The notes: generated by a model not told the origin, from the sequence alone. Positions 41,328 to 50,371 are shown, numbered from the stretch's first letter. The stretch is 64,000 nt of DNA from Spectribacter hydrogenoxidans (GCF_031846275.1 NZ_JAVRIB010000008.1:1-64000), one strand, 5' to 3'. A program made the numbers and translations.

Positions 41328-41957
41328 ATGGCTATGGACTACGAAAGGTCCGGTTTCGGACTGACTCACCCGAGCCGGCCGGATGTGCTGGTGTTCTTTC
41401 TGCAGCGGGCGCAGGCGGAGTCGGGGCTTTCCCTGGACGATTTCGCGGTGTCGTTGGCGTTTGAGTATCACCAGCGGGTGCCGGCGCATGCACAGGCGAT
41501 CGACCTGGAGCTGCCGGATACGACGGAGACGTACCAGGATTACGCGAAGGCGGTGGGCCGGTTGCGCAAGCGGGTGCAACGCTATGTGAGCGGGGAGCGG
41601 TATTTCCCGGCCTGCCTGGAAGAAGCGTGGGCGGCGGCGCTGCCGCCGGCCTTTGCGGAGGAATGCCGGCGGGTGCTGGTGCGCCGCTACGGGTTCATGG
41701 CGGCGAGGGCGCCGGAGGCCGAGGCGTGCGCGGATGGCGAGGCGGTGGGGCGGATCCTGCAGGAAGTGGGGGAGCTGACCGAGGGGCTATCCCGGGCGCT
41801 GGCGGATGGGCACATCGGCCCGGAGGATTTCGGGCCGGATAGTGACCTGATGACGCGCATTGATGATGCGGCGGCGGCGATTGCCAGCGTGAGGGCGCGG
41901 GCAGTGGCGGCGGCTGCCGAGCGCGAGGCGCGGCCGGCGGTAAAGGTGGCCCGCTGA
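41328..41957 (+). CDS. Hypothetical early protein (CII/replication-control position)
   Basis: A 209-residue acidic helical protein (PDVLVFFLQRAQAESGLSLDDFAVSLAFEYHQRVP, then LRKRVQRYVSGERYFPACLEEAWAAAL and a coiled end). It occupies the place between cro and the replication gene where phages carry CII or helicase-loading proteins, but I see no matching motif. Its stop overlaps the next start (TGATG). Confidence 0.7.
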   Translation: MAMDYERSGFGLTHPSRPDVLVFFLQRAQAESGLSLDDFAVSLAFEYHQRVPAHAQAIDLELPDTTETYQDYAKAVGRLRKRVQRYVSGERYFPACLEEAWAAALPPAFAEECRRVLVRRYGFMAARAPEAEACADGEAVGRILQEVGELTEGLSRALADGHIGPEDFGPDSDLMTRIDDAAAAIASVRARAVAAAAEREARPAVKVAR

Positions 41958-44140
41958 TGCAGGACAAGGTGCTGGATCAGCTGCGGGCGATTGGCCTGCA
42001 GGTGGAGGCGCTGGAGATTGGGCCGGCGCCTGGCGGGCCGTTCCACCGGGTGCCGGTGGTGGACCCGAAGCCTGACAAGGGGCGCAAGCGCAGCGGCTGG
42101 TATCTGGTGCAGGAGTACCGCACGCGGGATGGCCGCACGCTGCTGTATGGCGCGGCGGGCAACTGGAAGAGCGGGGCGCAGATCAAGATCGAGCCCGATG
42201 GCAAGGGGCTGGATGACGACGAACGCAAGGCCCTGGCGGCGAAGCGCCGGGAGGCGGAGAAAGCGGCAGAGGCGGAACGGCGGGAGAAAGCCGAATCCGC
42301 GGCGCAGCGGGCAACCAGGGTATGGGCGGGGCTGCCGATGCAGGGCGCCAGCCAGTATCTGGACGCGAAGGGCGTGGCGGGCCACGGCGTGCGTTATGCC
42401 CGCGGCTGCATTGTGGTGCCGGTGCGCCGGGCCAGCGATGACGCGCTGGTGGGGTTGCAGTGGATTGATCCGGATGGCGCGAAGCGCTTTCTGACGGGCA
42501 CGCCGAAACAGGGCGCCTGCCATTTCATCGGCCGGGCGGACAAGAACGGCGCGATGCTGGTGTGCGAGGGCTACGCCACGGGCGCCAGCCTTCATCAGGC
42601 GACGGGGCTGCCGGTGGCGGTGGCCTTTGATGCGGGCAACCTGCTGCCGGTGGCCGAGGCGCTGCGCAAGCGGCCGGATGTTCGCATGCGAACGCTGGTG
42701 ATCGCCGGTGACGATGACCACGAAACGGCCGGAAACCCGGGCGCGACGAAGGCTCGCGCCGCGGCCGAGGCAGTGAGTGGGGCGGCGATTGCGCCGGCGT
42801 TCGAAAATCCGGCGGGCCGTAGCGACTTCAACGACATGCAGGCGGAACGCGGGCTGAAGGCGCTGCGGGCGTATCTGCAGCGGGCGATCCGCCAGGCGGT
42901 GGATCACGTGGGCTGGCGGCGGCGGTTGAATACGAACCGCGACGGCAAGCCGACGGCAACGCTGCACAACCTGCAGTTGATCCTGGAACACGACGACCGC
43001 ATGGCGGGGCTGCTGCGGCTGGATGAGTTCGCCAACAAGGCGGAGCTGACGCGGGAGCCGCCCTTCGGTGGCAACCCGCGCGAGGTGAGCGATGCCGAGG
43101 TGGTGGAGCTGGCGGCCTGGTTCGGCGCGCCGGAGACCTACGCGATGAACGTGGGCGTTAACCAGATGCACGAGACGGTGAGCATGGTGGCGGCCCGGAA
43201 TAAGGTGCACCCGGTTCGATCGTGGCTGCAGGCGATGGCGTGGGACGGGGAGCCGCGCATCGATGCGATGTTCCCGGACATCTTCAACGCGAAGGATAAC
43301 GAGTACACGCGGAAGGTGGCGCGCAACTTCTTTATCTCGGCCGTGGCGCGGGTGATGCGGCCGGGCTGCAAGGCCGATCTGATGCTGATCCTGGAGGGCG
43401 CGCAGGGGGCGGGGAAGTCCACGGCGATCGAGCTGCTGGCCGGGCCGGAGTGGTTCGTGGTGCAGAGCGAGCCGCCGGAGGCGAAAGACTTTTACCAGAT
43501 CCTGCAGGGGCGCTGGATCGTGGAGATTGCGGAGCTGCAGTCGTTCTCCAAGGCGCAGGTCAGCCGGGTGAAGCAGGCGATTTCAACGCCAGTCGACGTC
43601 TACCGCGCGAGCTATGGGCGGTTGCCTCGGGAGTATCCGCGGCAGTGCGTGTTCGTCGGGTCGACCAATGAGGATGAATACCTGCGCGATCCGACCGGCG
43701 CCCGGCGGTTCATGCCGGTGCGCGTGCATTCGGTGGACCTGGAAGCGCTCAGGCTGCAGCGGGAACAGTTGTGGGCGGAAGCCGTGCATCGGTTCGATCA
43801 GGGCGAGACCTGGTGGGATTTGCCGGCGTCAGCCGAGGAAGAGCGCGAGGATCGTTACCGGCACGATTCGTGGGCCGAGCCGCTGTTGGCGTGGCTGGAT
43901 GGCGAGGCGGATTACGAGCGCTATCCCGATACCAGGCCGGCGGACGGGGTGCAGCAGGCGACCATGGACGACCTGCTGACCTGGGGGCTGGGCCTCGATC
44001 GCGCCCGGCATGGGCCGCAGGAACAGCAGCGGGTCGGGGCGATCCTCAAGCGTGCTGGCTGGGAGCGGGTGCAGCGGCGTCGGGATGGGCGACGGCAGTA
44101 CGTCTACCAGCGGCCGGAGGGCGATTATGCGCGCGGCTAG
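41957..44140 (+). CDS. Primase-helicase: Toprim plus VapE-like ATPase
   Basis: A 727-residue replication protein. After a zinc-less N-terminal region, a Toprim-like domain has AMLVCEGYATGASLHQAT (about residue 200) and LVIAGDDDHETAG. The C-terminal half is a virulence-associated E/D5-like ATPase with Walker A LILEGAQGAGKSTAIELL (about 480), Walker B-like WIVEIAELQSFSK and arginine-finger region RRFMPVRVH. It is followed at once by an iteron field, as expected for an origin-binding replication initiator. One 14-base palindrome copy (42680-42693) lies inside. Confidence 0.9.
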   Translation: MQDKVLDQLRAIGLQVEALEIGPAPGGPFHRVPVVDPKPDKGRKRSGWYLVQEYRTRDGRTLLYGAAGNWKSGAQIKIEPDGKGLDDDERKALAAKRREAEKAAEAERREKAESAAQRATRVWAGLPMQGASQYLDAKGVAGHGVRYARGCIVVPVRRASDDALVGLQWIDPDGAKRFLTGTPKQGACHFIGRADKNGAMLVCEGYATGASLHQATGLPVAVAFDAGNLLPVAEALRKRPDVRMRTLVIAGDDDHETAGNPGATKARAAAEAVSGAAIAPAFENPAGRSDFNDMQAERGLKALRAYLQRAIRQAVDHVGWRRRLNTNRDGKPTATLHNLQLILEHDDRMAGLLRLDEFANKAELTREPPFGGNPREVSDAEVVELAAWFGAPETYAMNVGVNQMHETVSMVAARNKVHPVRSWLQAMAWDGEPRIDAMFPDIFNAKDNEYTRKVARNFFISAVARVMRPGCKADLMLILEGAQGAGKSTAIELLAGPEWFVVQSEPPEAKDFYQILQGRWIVEIAELQSFSKAQVSRVKQAISTPVDVYRASYGRLPREYPRQCVFVGSTNEDEYLRDPTGARRFMPVRVHSVDLEALRLQREQLWAEAVHRFDQGETWWDLPASAEEEREDRYRHDSWAEPLLAWLDGEADYERYPDTRPADGVQQATMDDLLTWGLGLDRARHGPQEQQRVGAILKRAGWERVQRRRDGRRQYVYQRPEGDYARG

Positions 44141-44142
44141 AT

Positions 44143-44410
44143 GTCACCCCCGTCACCCCCTGTCACCCCCTGCTGTCACCGGGTGCAATCCATTGCGTGG
44201 CGGGCGTGTCACCGGCGTCACCCCCTGCCTCGCGCGCAGGGGCGCGCGCACGCGTGTGAGGGCAGACCGATTCCACTATCGCCCTTTCTCTGTTTTCCCC
44301 TCATGCGCGAGAAAAAAGGGGGGGACAGGGGTGACAGTTCCGCAATCGCCCGCGCCCCAATGGATTCGCCGTCACCCCCTGCTGTCACCCCCGTCACCCC
44401 CAGGGGTGAC
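44143..44410. repeat. GTCACCCC iteron field, candidate replication origin
   Basis: GTCACC(CC) occurs forward at 44143, 44152, 44162, 44175, 44208, 44217, 44371, 44384 and 44393, and inverted at 44328 and 44403, in two clusters. Spacing inside clusters is mostly 9-13 bases. The gap between them includes an A/G-rich run (gaaaaaagggggggac at 44311). The field begins three bases after the primase stop. No gene is credible here. Confidence 0.75.
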
Positions 44411-44464
44411 ACCAGATAACCGCCGGCAGATGCCGCGGGTCCTCCCTGGCACCTCCCACGCGGG

Positions 44465-44486
44465 TGCGCAGAGGCGCAGTTTTTTT
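44465..44486 (+). terminator. Weak terminator candidate before terS
   Basis: TGCGC, loop AGAG, GCGCA followed by G and seven T residues. The stem is only five pairs, so strength is uncertain. The surrounding 44411-44568 stretch has no gene and, lying before terS, could also hold the cos site. Confidence 0.45.
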
Positions 44487-44568
44487 GCAGATATGCGGGG
44501 GCTGGGATGGGTTCACAGGTTAAGGGCGCCGGGTGCTGTTTCGGCATTAAAGGCGGGAGGTGGTTGCC

Positions 44569-45165
44569 GTGGCTGATGGTTTGGTAACGGCGCGGAAGCT
44601 GGTCGAGGCGTTGGCCTCCCGGGGCCTCGGGGAATGGTCGGCGGACGCAGTGCGGCAATGGGTTCGGGAAGAGCCTCCGTGCCCCATTGCTAAAGCTGGG
44701 GGGCGCGGCCAGGCCCACCGCTATGACGTCGAGCAGGTTGCCTCCTGGCTACGGGCTCGCGACGGCAAGGAAAAGGTGAAGGGTTACACCCCGCCGCCGG
44801 ATTCCAGCGCACCTGCGCAGCGGCAACAGCCGGCAGGGCAGGGCCAGCAGGGGGGCGGCATCAACCCGGCGCTCATGCGTGATCCGCGGAACCACAAAGC
44901 CTTCCACGAGGCGCGGCTGGCGAAGCTGCGAGCGGACGAAATGGAACAGCGGCTGATTCCGGCGGAAGAGCTGGAGTCGGCGATGCGGCAGCTGGTTTTG
45001 TCGGTACGCAGCAGCTTGCTTGCCCTGCCGTCGAAAACAGCCCGGGTGCTGGATGACTGCGAGACTTTCGAGGAAAGGCGCGCGGTCATTGAGCGAGAGG
45101 TTTACCAGGTACTGACGACCCTGGCCGAAGCTGGCGCTATGGAGAAAAACAATGAAGCAGCCTGA
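44569..45165 (+). CDS. Terminase small subunit (Nu1-like)
   Basis: A 198-residue protein with an N-terminal winged-helix (LVTARKLVEALASRGLGEWSADAVRQWVREEPPCPIAKAGGRGQAHRYDVEQVASWL), a flexible Gln/Gly-rich linker, and a helical C-terminus (EMEQRLIPAEELESAMRQLVLSVRSSLLALPSKTARVL), as in lambda Nu1-type DNA packaging proteins. The GTG at 44569 follows GGGAGG by eight bases. It partners the GpA-like large subunit at 46430, from which it is separated by a methyltransferase gene. Confidence 0.87.
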   Translation: MADGLVTARKLVEALASRGLGEWSADAVRQWVREEPPCPIAKAGGRGQAHRYDVEQVASWLRARDGKEKVKGYTPPPDSSAPAQRQQPAGQGQQGGGINPALMRDPRNHKAFHEARLAKLRADEMEQRLIPAEELESAMRQLVLSVRSSLLALPSKTARVLDDCETFEERRAVIEREVYQVLTTLAEAGAMEKNNEAA

Positions 45166-46427
45166 GCAACTTGAGCACATCCCGATCGACGCGCTGGTGC
45201 CATACGCCCGTAACGCGCGCACACATTCCGCCGACCAGGTGTCGCAGATTGCCGCCAGCATGCGGGAGTACGGGTTCACGAACCCGGTTCTTATCGACGC
45301 TGAGGACGGGATCATCGCGGGGCATGGCCGTGTTTTGGCGGCGCAGAAGCTCGGGGTCAAGCAAGTGCCGTGCATTCGCCTCGGCCACTTGTCCGAGACC
45401 CAGAAGCGCGCATACGTGCTGGCCGACAACCAGCTGGCCCTCAACGCAGGGTGGGACGAGGATTTGCTGAAGCTGGAGGTTGGCGATCTGGCGGATATGG
45501 AATATGACCTAAGCCTGCTCGGGTTTGAGGAAGACCGGCTGGAGGAGCTGTTGGCGCCAGAGCCAACCGGCGGTGAAGACGACGAAGCCGCAGACCAGGT
45601 TCCCGAGCGTCCGGTGGACCCAGTAACGGTTAGCGGAGATCTTTGGCGCCTCGGGCGGCATCGAATCATCTGTGGTGACAGCACCAGCGCGGAGGTTGTC
45701 ACCCGTCTACTCGGCGAAGTGTGCCCGCATTTGATGGTTACAGACCCACCGTATGGGGTCTCGTACGACGCTGATTGGCGCAATCAGGCCGCCCGAAAAT
45801 CGGACGGCATGGGTAACAGAGCCCTCGGGGCTGGCGCTGTTGGCAAAGTCGAGAATGATGACCGATGCGACTGGCGAGAGGCCTGGGCGCTATTCCCCGG
45901 GGATGTTGCCTACGTCTGGCATGCCGGACGCTATGCGGGAGAGGTTCAGGACAGCCTTAACGCTTGCGATTTTGAAATCCGATGCCAGGTGATTTGGGCT
46001 AAGTCTCGCTTTGCGATCTCCCGCGGCCACTACCATTGGCAGCATGAGCCCTGCTGGTACGCCGTGCGTAAGGGGCGTACCGGGCACTGGGGGGGGGGCA
46101 CGCGACCAGTCAACATTGTGGCAGATCGGCCACAACAAATCGGAGACGGGCCACAGCACACAAAAGCCGGTGGAATGTATGCGCCGGCCTGTTGAAAACA
46201 ACAGCAGCCCGGGTCAGGCGGTTTATGAGCCGTTCAGCGGATCTGGCACCACCATTATCGCGTGCGAACAGACCGCCCGCATTTGCTATGCGGTGGAGCT
46301 TTCGCCGGAATACGTCGACATGGCGATTACGCGGTGGCAAGAGTTCACCGGCGAAACGGCAAAGCTGGAAGGTGACGGGAGGACGTTTTCCGAGGTAGCC
46401 GCCGAGCGCCTGGGGGCGGAGGCATAG
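45152..46427 (+). pseudogene. ParB-DNA methyltransferase fusion, frame broken at a G10 tract (possibly phase variable)
   Basis: The first frame (45152-46195) has a ParB domain (IDALVPYARNARTHSADQVSQIAASMREYG, IAGHGRVLAAQKLG) and the methyltransferase motif IV (MVTDPPYGVSYDADW). The rest of the enzyme (STLWQIGHNKSETGHSTQKPVE, then EPFSGSGTTIIACEQTARICYAVELSPEY, motif I) is in the next frame to 46427. The switch falls at ten G residues (46089-46098); removing one G restores one 424-residue enzyme reading HWGGARDQSTLW. Such phage N4/N6 methyltransferases protect DNA or regulate packaging. A sequencing error is the alternative. Confidence 0.85.
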
Positions 46428-46429
46428 CG

Positions 46430-48454
46430 GTGCCGCAGGCCCTGCCACTCTCGGCGCGGACTCAGGCAGTTTACCGCCAGGCCATGTCGGCGTTCCTGCC
46501 GCCGGTAAAGCTGGGCGTGGGCGACTGGGCGGAACGCTATCGCATGATGGCAACTAGCGGCGGGGATTTGTCGGGTCGTTTCCGGCTATCGGTGACGCCA
46601 TACATGCGCGGCATTCTGGCCGCCTACCGCGACCCGGGCGTGCAAGAGATCGTGTGCCAAAAGTCGGCCCAGGTCGGCTGGACTGATGGCTTTCTGATAA
46701 ATCTTCTGGGTTATCACATCGACCAAGACCCGTGCCCGATCATGGTCCTGTTCGCCAAGGATGGCGACGGCAAGAAGTTCATGCGCACGAAGCTGGAACC
46801 GGCCATCAAGGCCACGCCGGCGCTGTCCGACAAGATCAACCTCAAGGCGAAGAACCACGACAACACGCTGGACTACAAGGGCTTCGACGGCGGCTTCATC
46901 CAGCTGGCCGGGTCGAACAGCCCGGGCAACGTGAAGTCCACGCCGGCGCGGGTGGTGGCGGTGGAGGAACCGGACGACGCCAGCCGCGACGTGCGCGGGC
47001 AGGGCGAGGCGATCGCCCTGGCGAAAGAGCGCAGCAAGTCGTTCCACGGGCGCAAGGTCATCATCGGCGGCACGCCCACGGTCGAGGGGCTGTCGCACGT
47101 TGCTGCCGAGATGGGCAAGTCGGATGGCCGGCGGTTCTACGTGCCGTGCCCGCACTGCGATCACCTGCAGTACCTGCGATGGGAGCAGGTGCAATGGCTG
47201 GATGACGCGCTCGAGTCGCACCCGGTTTACGGCACCTACCGGCCGGAAACTGCCTGCTATGTGTGCGAGGAATGCGGCGCCACCTGGTCGGATGCCGAAA
47301 AGAACCGCGCGGTGGCCGAGGCCGAATCCAAGGGCGGCGGCTGGTCCGCCACGCGGCCCTTCAACGGCATCGCCGGTTTCTACCTGAACGAGCTTTACAG
47401 CCCGTTCCCCGGCTCCACGCTCGAGCTGCTGGCCCGCAAGTGGCTGGAAGCCAACGCCGCCGCCAAGCGCGGCGAGTTCGGCCTGCTGACCGCGTTCACG
47501 AATAACACCCTCGGCGAGCCCTGGGCCATGGGCTCCGAGCAGCCGGAGCTGGAAGAACTGGCCGAGCGCGCCCACGACTACGCGGAGCTGACCGTGCCCG
47601 CCGGCGGCCTGGTCGCCACCGCCGGCGTGGACGTGCAGCACAACCGTCTGGCCGTGGTGATCCGCGTTTGGGGGCGGGGCGAGGAATCCTGGCTGGCCTA
47701 CTGGGACGAAATCGAGGGCAACCCGCTGGAGTTTTCGCAGACCGACGACGGCCGGCGCTCGCCCGTGTGGGACAAGCTGGACGACCTGCTGGCCCGGCCG
47801 ATTCGCAACGCCGGCGGCGGCAGCCTCAACGTCAGCGCCGTGTCTATCGATAGCGGCGACGGCATCACCGCCGAGGCCGTGTACCGCTACGTGCGCGAGC
47901 GCCGCCTGAGCGCCTGCAAGTTCATGGCCATCAAGGGCAGCAGCCAGCGCGGTAAGGAGATATTCAGCCAGCCCAGCCGCAGCATCGACACCACCGCCGC
48001 CGGCAAGGCCGCGCGCTGGGGCGTCAAGCCCTACATCGTCGGCGTCGAGCGCGCCAAGGATACGCTGGCCGCCCGTCTGCGCCTGGAAGGCAACGGCCCC
48101 GGCCGGCTGCATTGGTACGCCTCCGTGCGGGGTGACTACCTCGAGCAGATCACCAGCGAGGTCAAGCACCCGCAGCGCGGCCGCGAGCAGTGGACGCTGA
48201 TGCCCGGCCGCCGCAACGAGGCGCTGGACTGTGAGGTTTACGCCCTGCACGCCGCCCGGCGGCTGCGCGTGCACACCTACACCGACCAGCAATGGGCCCG
48301 GCTGGAATCGGTCGTGCGGCAAGGCGACCTGCTGGACCAGCCGGTTAGACCCGCCGCCAGCCGTGCGCCCAGCGCGCCAGCCCGCCGGCAACCACCGGCC
48401 GCCCGCAAGCCCCAGGCCCCCACCGGATTCGGATCAGAGGAATGGCAGCTATGA
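46430..48454 (+). CDS. Terminase large subunit (lambda GpA family)
   Basis: A 674-residue GpA-like terminase. VKLGVGDWAERYRMMATSGGDLSGRF and EIVCQKSAQVGWTDGFLINLLGY start the ATPase (Walker-A-like KSAQVGWT), VVAVEEPDDASRDVRGQGEAI is the Walker B zone, YVPCPHCDHLQYLRW with CYVCEECGATW is a zinc finger typical of GpA, and VATAGVDVQHNRLAVVI begins the nuclease. GTG 46430 is eight bases after GGAGG. It cuts and packages phage DNA with the small subunit at 44569. Confidence 0.95.
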   Translation: MPQALPLSARTQAVYRQAMSAFLPPVKLGVGDWAERYRMMATSGGDLSGRFRLSVTPYMRGILAAYRDPGVQEIVCQKSAQVGWTDGFLINLLGYHIDQDPCPIMVLFAKDGDGKKFMRTKLEPAIKATPALSDKINLKAKNHDNTLDYKGFDGGFIQLAGSNSPGNVKSTPARVVAVEEPDDASRDVRGQGEAIALAKERSKSFHGRKVIIGGTPTVEGLSHVAAEMGKSDGRRFYVPCPHCDHLQYLRWEQVQWLDDALESHPVYGTYRPETACYVCEECGATWSDAEKNRAVAEAESKGGGWSATRPFNGIAGFYLNELYSPFPGSTLELLARKWLEANAAAKRGEFGLLTAFTNNTLGEPWAMGSEQPELEELAERAHDYAELTVPAGGLVATAGVDVQHNRLAVVIRVWGRGEESWLAYWDEIEGNPLEFSQTDDGRRSPVWDKLDDLLARPIRNAGGGSLNVSAVSIDSGDGITAEAVYRYVRERRLSACKFMAIKGSSQRGKEIFSQPSRSIDTTAAGKAARWGVKPYIVGVERAKDTLAARLRLEGNGPGRLHWYASVRGDYLEQITSEVKHPQRGREQWTLMPGRRNEALDCEVYALHAARRLRVHTYTDQQWARLESVVRQGDLLDQPVRPAASRAPSAPARRQPPAARKPQAPTGFGSEEWQL

Positions 48455-48765
48455 GCGTCAGTGCCGACAACGCCGCCCGCATCAAGCGCGACATGGCCCG
48501 AACCATTCGCGATCGCACGGCCTTCGATGAAATGCTGGCCATCGCCATCGCGGACCAGGTCTATACGCACCTGCTGGAAGACATGCAGGGCCAGCGCCTG
48601 TATTTCACCCGATCCATTGAAGAACGCGACGCCGCCGTCCGGCGGGACTTCGACGGCACCAACCACCAGGCCGTCATCGAGAAGCACGACATCAGCCGGG
48701 CCACCCTGTATCGCATCCTGAACAGGCGCAACGGCCCCGCCCACAACCGGGGAGACCAATCATGA
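48451..48765 (+). CDS. Mor-like transcription activator domain protein
   Basis: A 104-residue protein ending in a Mor/C-like helix-turn-helix (DFDGTNHQAVIEKHDISRATLYRILNRR), after helical ADQVYTHLLEDMQGQRLYF. Mor and C of phage Mu activate middle and late genes, so it may activate the late operon here. The ATG at 48451 overlaps the terminase stop. Confidence 0.75.
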   Translation: MSVSADNAARIKRDMARTIRDRTAFDEMLAIAIADQVYTHLLEDMQGQRLYFTRSIEERDAAVRRDFDGTNHQAVIEKHDISRATLYRILNRRNGPAHNRGDQS

Positions 48766-49295
48766 TCAACCGCCTTCTATTCTGGCTGACCGGCTTCCTG
48801 CCTTGCCGGCTGATCAAGCCCGGCGGCAAGCCCTACCTGGAGCGCTACCACGTGCTGGCCCTCGGCCAGTGGCGCGTCTACCTGCACCGCTTCCACGCGC
48901 CGGACGGGCAGGGCCACCACGATCACCCCTTCGGCTGGTCGCTGGCGATTCCGCTGTGCGGCGGCTACATGGAAGAGCGCGTGGCGTATCTGGACCCGTA
49001 CCTGGGGCCCTGTATTCGCAAGCGCCGCATGTTCCCCGGGCGGCCGAACGTCATCCGCGCTGGCGACTTCCACCGCATCTCGATGGTGAAGCCGGGCACC
49101 TGGACGCTGTTCATTCACGGGCCGCGGGCGAAGGATTGGGGCCATCTGTGTCCGGTGGATGAGGGTAGCGGGCAGATTCTATATGTCGCCGCGGCCGGGA
49201 CCGGGACGGATCCGGTCTGGCATCGGTCGGCGGCTATCGGAAGGGACGCCGGCCGTGAGCCATTTTCAGTGGGGGTGTGGCATGAAAGCGTATGA
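48762..49295 (+). CDS. Cupin-like phage protein
   Basis: A 177-residue beta-rich protein. HRFHAPDGQGHHDHPFGWSLAIPL, with clustered histidines, and later FIHGPRAKDWGHL look like cupin metal ligands. Similar small cupin-like proteins occur near phage terminases; function unknown. Four-base overlap with the preceding gene and 14 with the next. Confidence 0.7.
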   Translation: MINRLLFWLTGFLPCRLIKPGGKPYLERYHVLALGQWRVYLHRFHAPDGQGHHDHPFGWSLAIPLCGGYMEERVAYLDPYLGPCIRKRRMFPGRPNVIRAGDFHRISMVKPGTWTLFIHGPRAKDWGHLCPVDEGSGQILYVAAAGTGTDPVWHRSAAIGRDAGREPFSVGVWHESV

Positions 49296-49713
49296 TCGAG
49301 ATGACAGGCCATGGCGGAAAATGCTTATAGCAGGATCCATAATCCTCGAGCGGGAGGGCCTTGATCCGATTGCGGCGACAATGGCTGCGGAGCGGGTTTT
49401 TATCGCGATGTCGCAAGAGCAGAAACAGGCCCTGGCGATGAAAGAAACAGGAATCAGAGACCGGGAAGGCGTCGAGGTTCAGGTCGGCGACAAGGTCTCG
49501 CTGGCGGGCAACATCACCACCGATGACAGCATGGGTACGCTGCCGAACGGCTGGACGTTCGGCGAGGATGACGTCTACGAAGTTTACTTCGATGACCGCA
49601 TCGGCACCTGGTCTCTGCGGCTGGGCGTGGAGCCCGATACGCCCGAAAACCGCAAGTACATGAGCCACGCCGTGAGCCTGCTGCATGACGGCGCGGTGAC
49701 CGTCATCCCTTAG
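49282..49713 (+). CDS. Hypothetical phage protein
   Basis: A 143-residue acidic protein starting KAYDRDDRPWRKMLIAGSIILEREGLDPIAATMAAERVF; the second half is beta-rich (GVEVQVGDKVSLAGNITTDDSMGTLPNGWTFGEDDVYEVYFDD). GGGGG precedes the ATG. Codon use is less GC-biased than the head genes. No family recognised. Confidence 0.6.
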   Translation: MKAYDRDDRPWRKMLIAGSIILEREGLDPIAATMAAERVFIAMSQEQKQALAMKETGIRDREGVEVQVGDKVSLAGNITTDDSMGTLPNGWTFGEDDVYEVYFDDRIGTWSLRLGVEPDTPENRKYMSHAVSLLHDGAVTVIP

Positions 49714-49721
49714 CCGCTGCG

Positions 49722-49754
49722 GAAAGTCTCACTTTCGCCTGTCCCTGAGACAAC
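49722..49754 (+). repeat. Hairpin repeat, copy 1 (diverged)
   Basis: GAAAGTCTCACTTTCGCCTG then TCCCTGAGACAAC. GTCTCA and TGAGAC still pair but the inner stem is lost. Same element as copies at 50340, 52905 and 57010. Confidence 0.8.
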
Positions 49755-49776
49755 CGCCGCGGCCATCCTCCAGGCC

Positions 49777-50004
49777 ATGGCGAATGTGGCACTGGACTGG
49801 CCGGCGATGCAGGGCGTGGACATGACGCCGCCGGATTACGTGGAGAACCTGGCGGGGCTCATTGTGCGGATGCGTTCTCGGCGGGATCGCAACGAGTGCC
49901 TGCACCGCATCCGCGGGCATCACGGGCAGGCGGTGGCGGACAAGGTGGAGGCCCGGGCGCGGGCGCTGTTCGAGGCGCGGCAGCGTGACACCTCGCCGGC
50001 CTAG
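49777..50004 (+). CDS. Small hypothetical phage protein
   Basis: A 75-residue basic helical protein (DWPAMQGVDMTPPDYVENLAGLIVRMRSRRDRNECLHRIRGHHGQAVADKVEARARALFEARQ), similar in pattern to small proteins that precede lysis genes. It starts 22 bases after hairpin copy 1. It converges with a minus-strand gene, overlapping it by four bases. Confidence 0.6.
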   Translation: MANVALDWPAMQGVDMTPPDYVENLAGLIVRMRSRRDRNECLHRIRGHHGQAVADKVEARARALFEARQRDTSPA

Positions 50005-50300
50005 CGGGCGAAGCACTCGGCGTCGGTCATGGCGGACAGGGTGCCGCAGCTTCCGATGTAGCTGACCTGGTTGTCATTGGCGATGCGCACCACGTGGCTA
50101 TCACCGTTGGAGCAGGCCACGGCCACCATGGCATCGCCGCCTTCGATTGTGCCGATGGCCTGCATCCGCGTGACGGACGGGCAGGCGTTGCCCTCGCTGG
50201 TAATCACCCCCTGGAAGATGCGCTCGGCGGACTGCGCCGCGGCGGCGCCGGCCATCAGGGTGAGGGCAGCGGCCAGGGCCGCGGTGGTGCGTCGGGTCAT
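50001..50300 (-). CDS. Small secreted protein on the opposite strand (moron candidate)
   Basis: A 99-residue protein with a signal peptide (RRTTAALAAALTLMAGAAAAQSA) and a compact mature part containing three cysteines (GNACPSV, VACSNGDSHVVRIANDNQVSYIGSCG). GGAGG lies seven bases before the ATG at 50300. It is the only minus-strand gene inside the late region, bracketed by hairpin copies 1 and 2, which suggests a lysogenic-conversion gene with its own promoter. Confidence 0.75.
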   Translation of the reverse strand: MTRRTTAALAAALTLMAGAAAAQSAERIFQGVITSEGNACPSVTRMQAIGTIEGGDAMVAVACSNGDSHVVRIANDNQVSYIGSCGTLSAMTDAECFAR

Positions 50301-50339
50301 GGTCTGCCTCCGGTCACGGGTGCGGCCCAAGCGTACGCG

Positions 50340-50371
50340 GAAAGTCTCACTTTTGCCTGTAAGTGAGACAG
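50340..50371 (+). repeat. Hairpin repeat, copy 2
   Basis: GTCTCACTT and AAGTGAGAC form a perfect nine-base stem around TTGCCTGT. Identical to copy 4 over its full 32 bases. It separates the divergent genes at 50300 and 50439. Confidence 0.85.

Noticed and set aside
41038..41328. Rightward 96-residue frame opposite the small minus-strand gene
   Set aside because: No ribosome site and Gly/Val/Arg-rich shadow composition; the minus frame looks more protein-like, though neither is certain.
44140..44568. Open frames of 92-188 residues across the iteron field
   Set aside because: They translate the GTCACCCC repeats into low-complexity Pro/Ser/Val runs and lack starts with ribosome sites.
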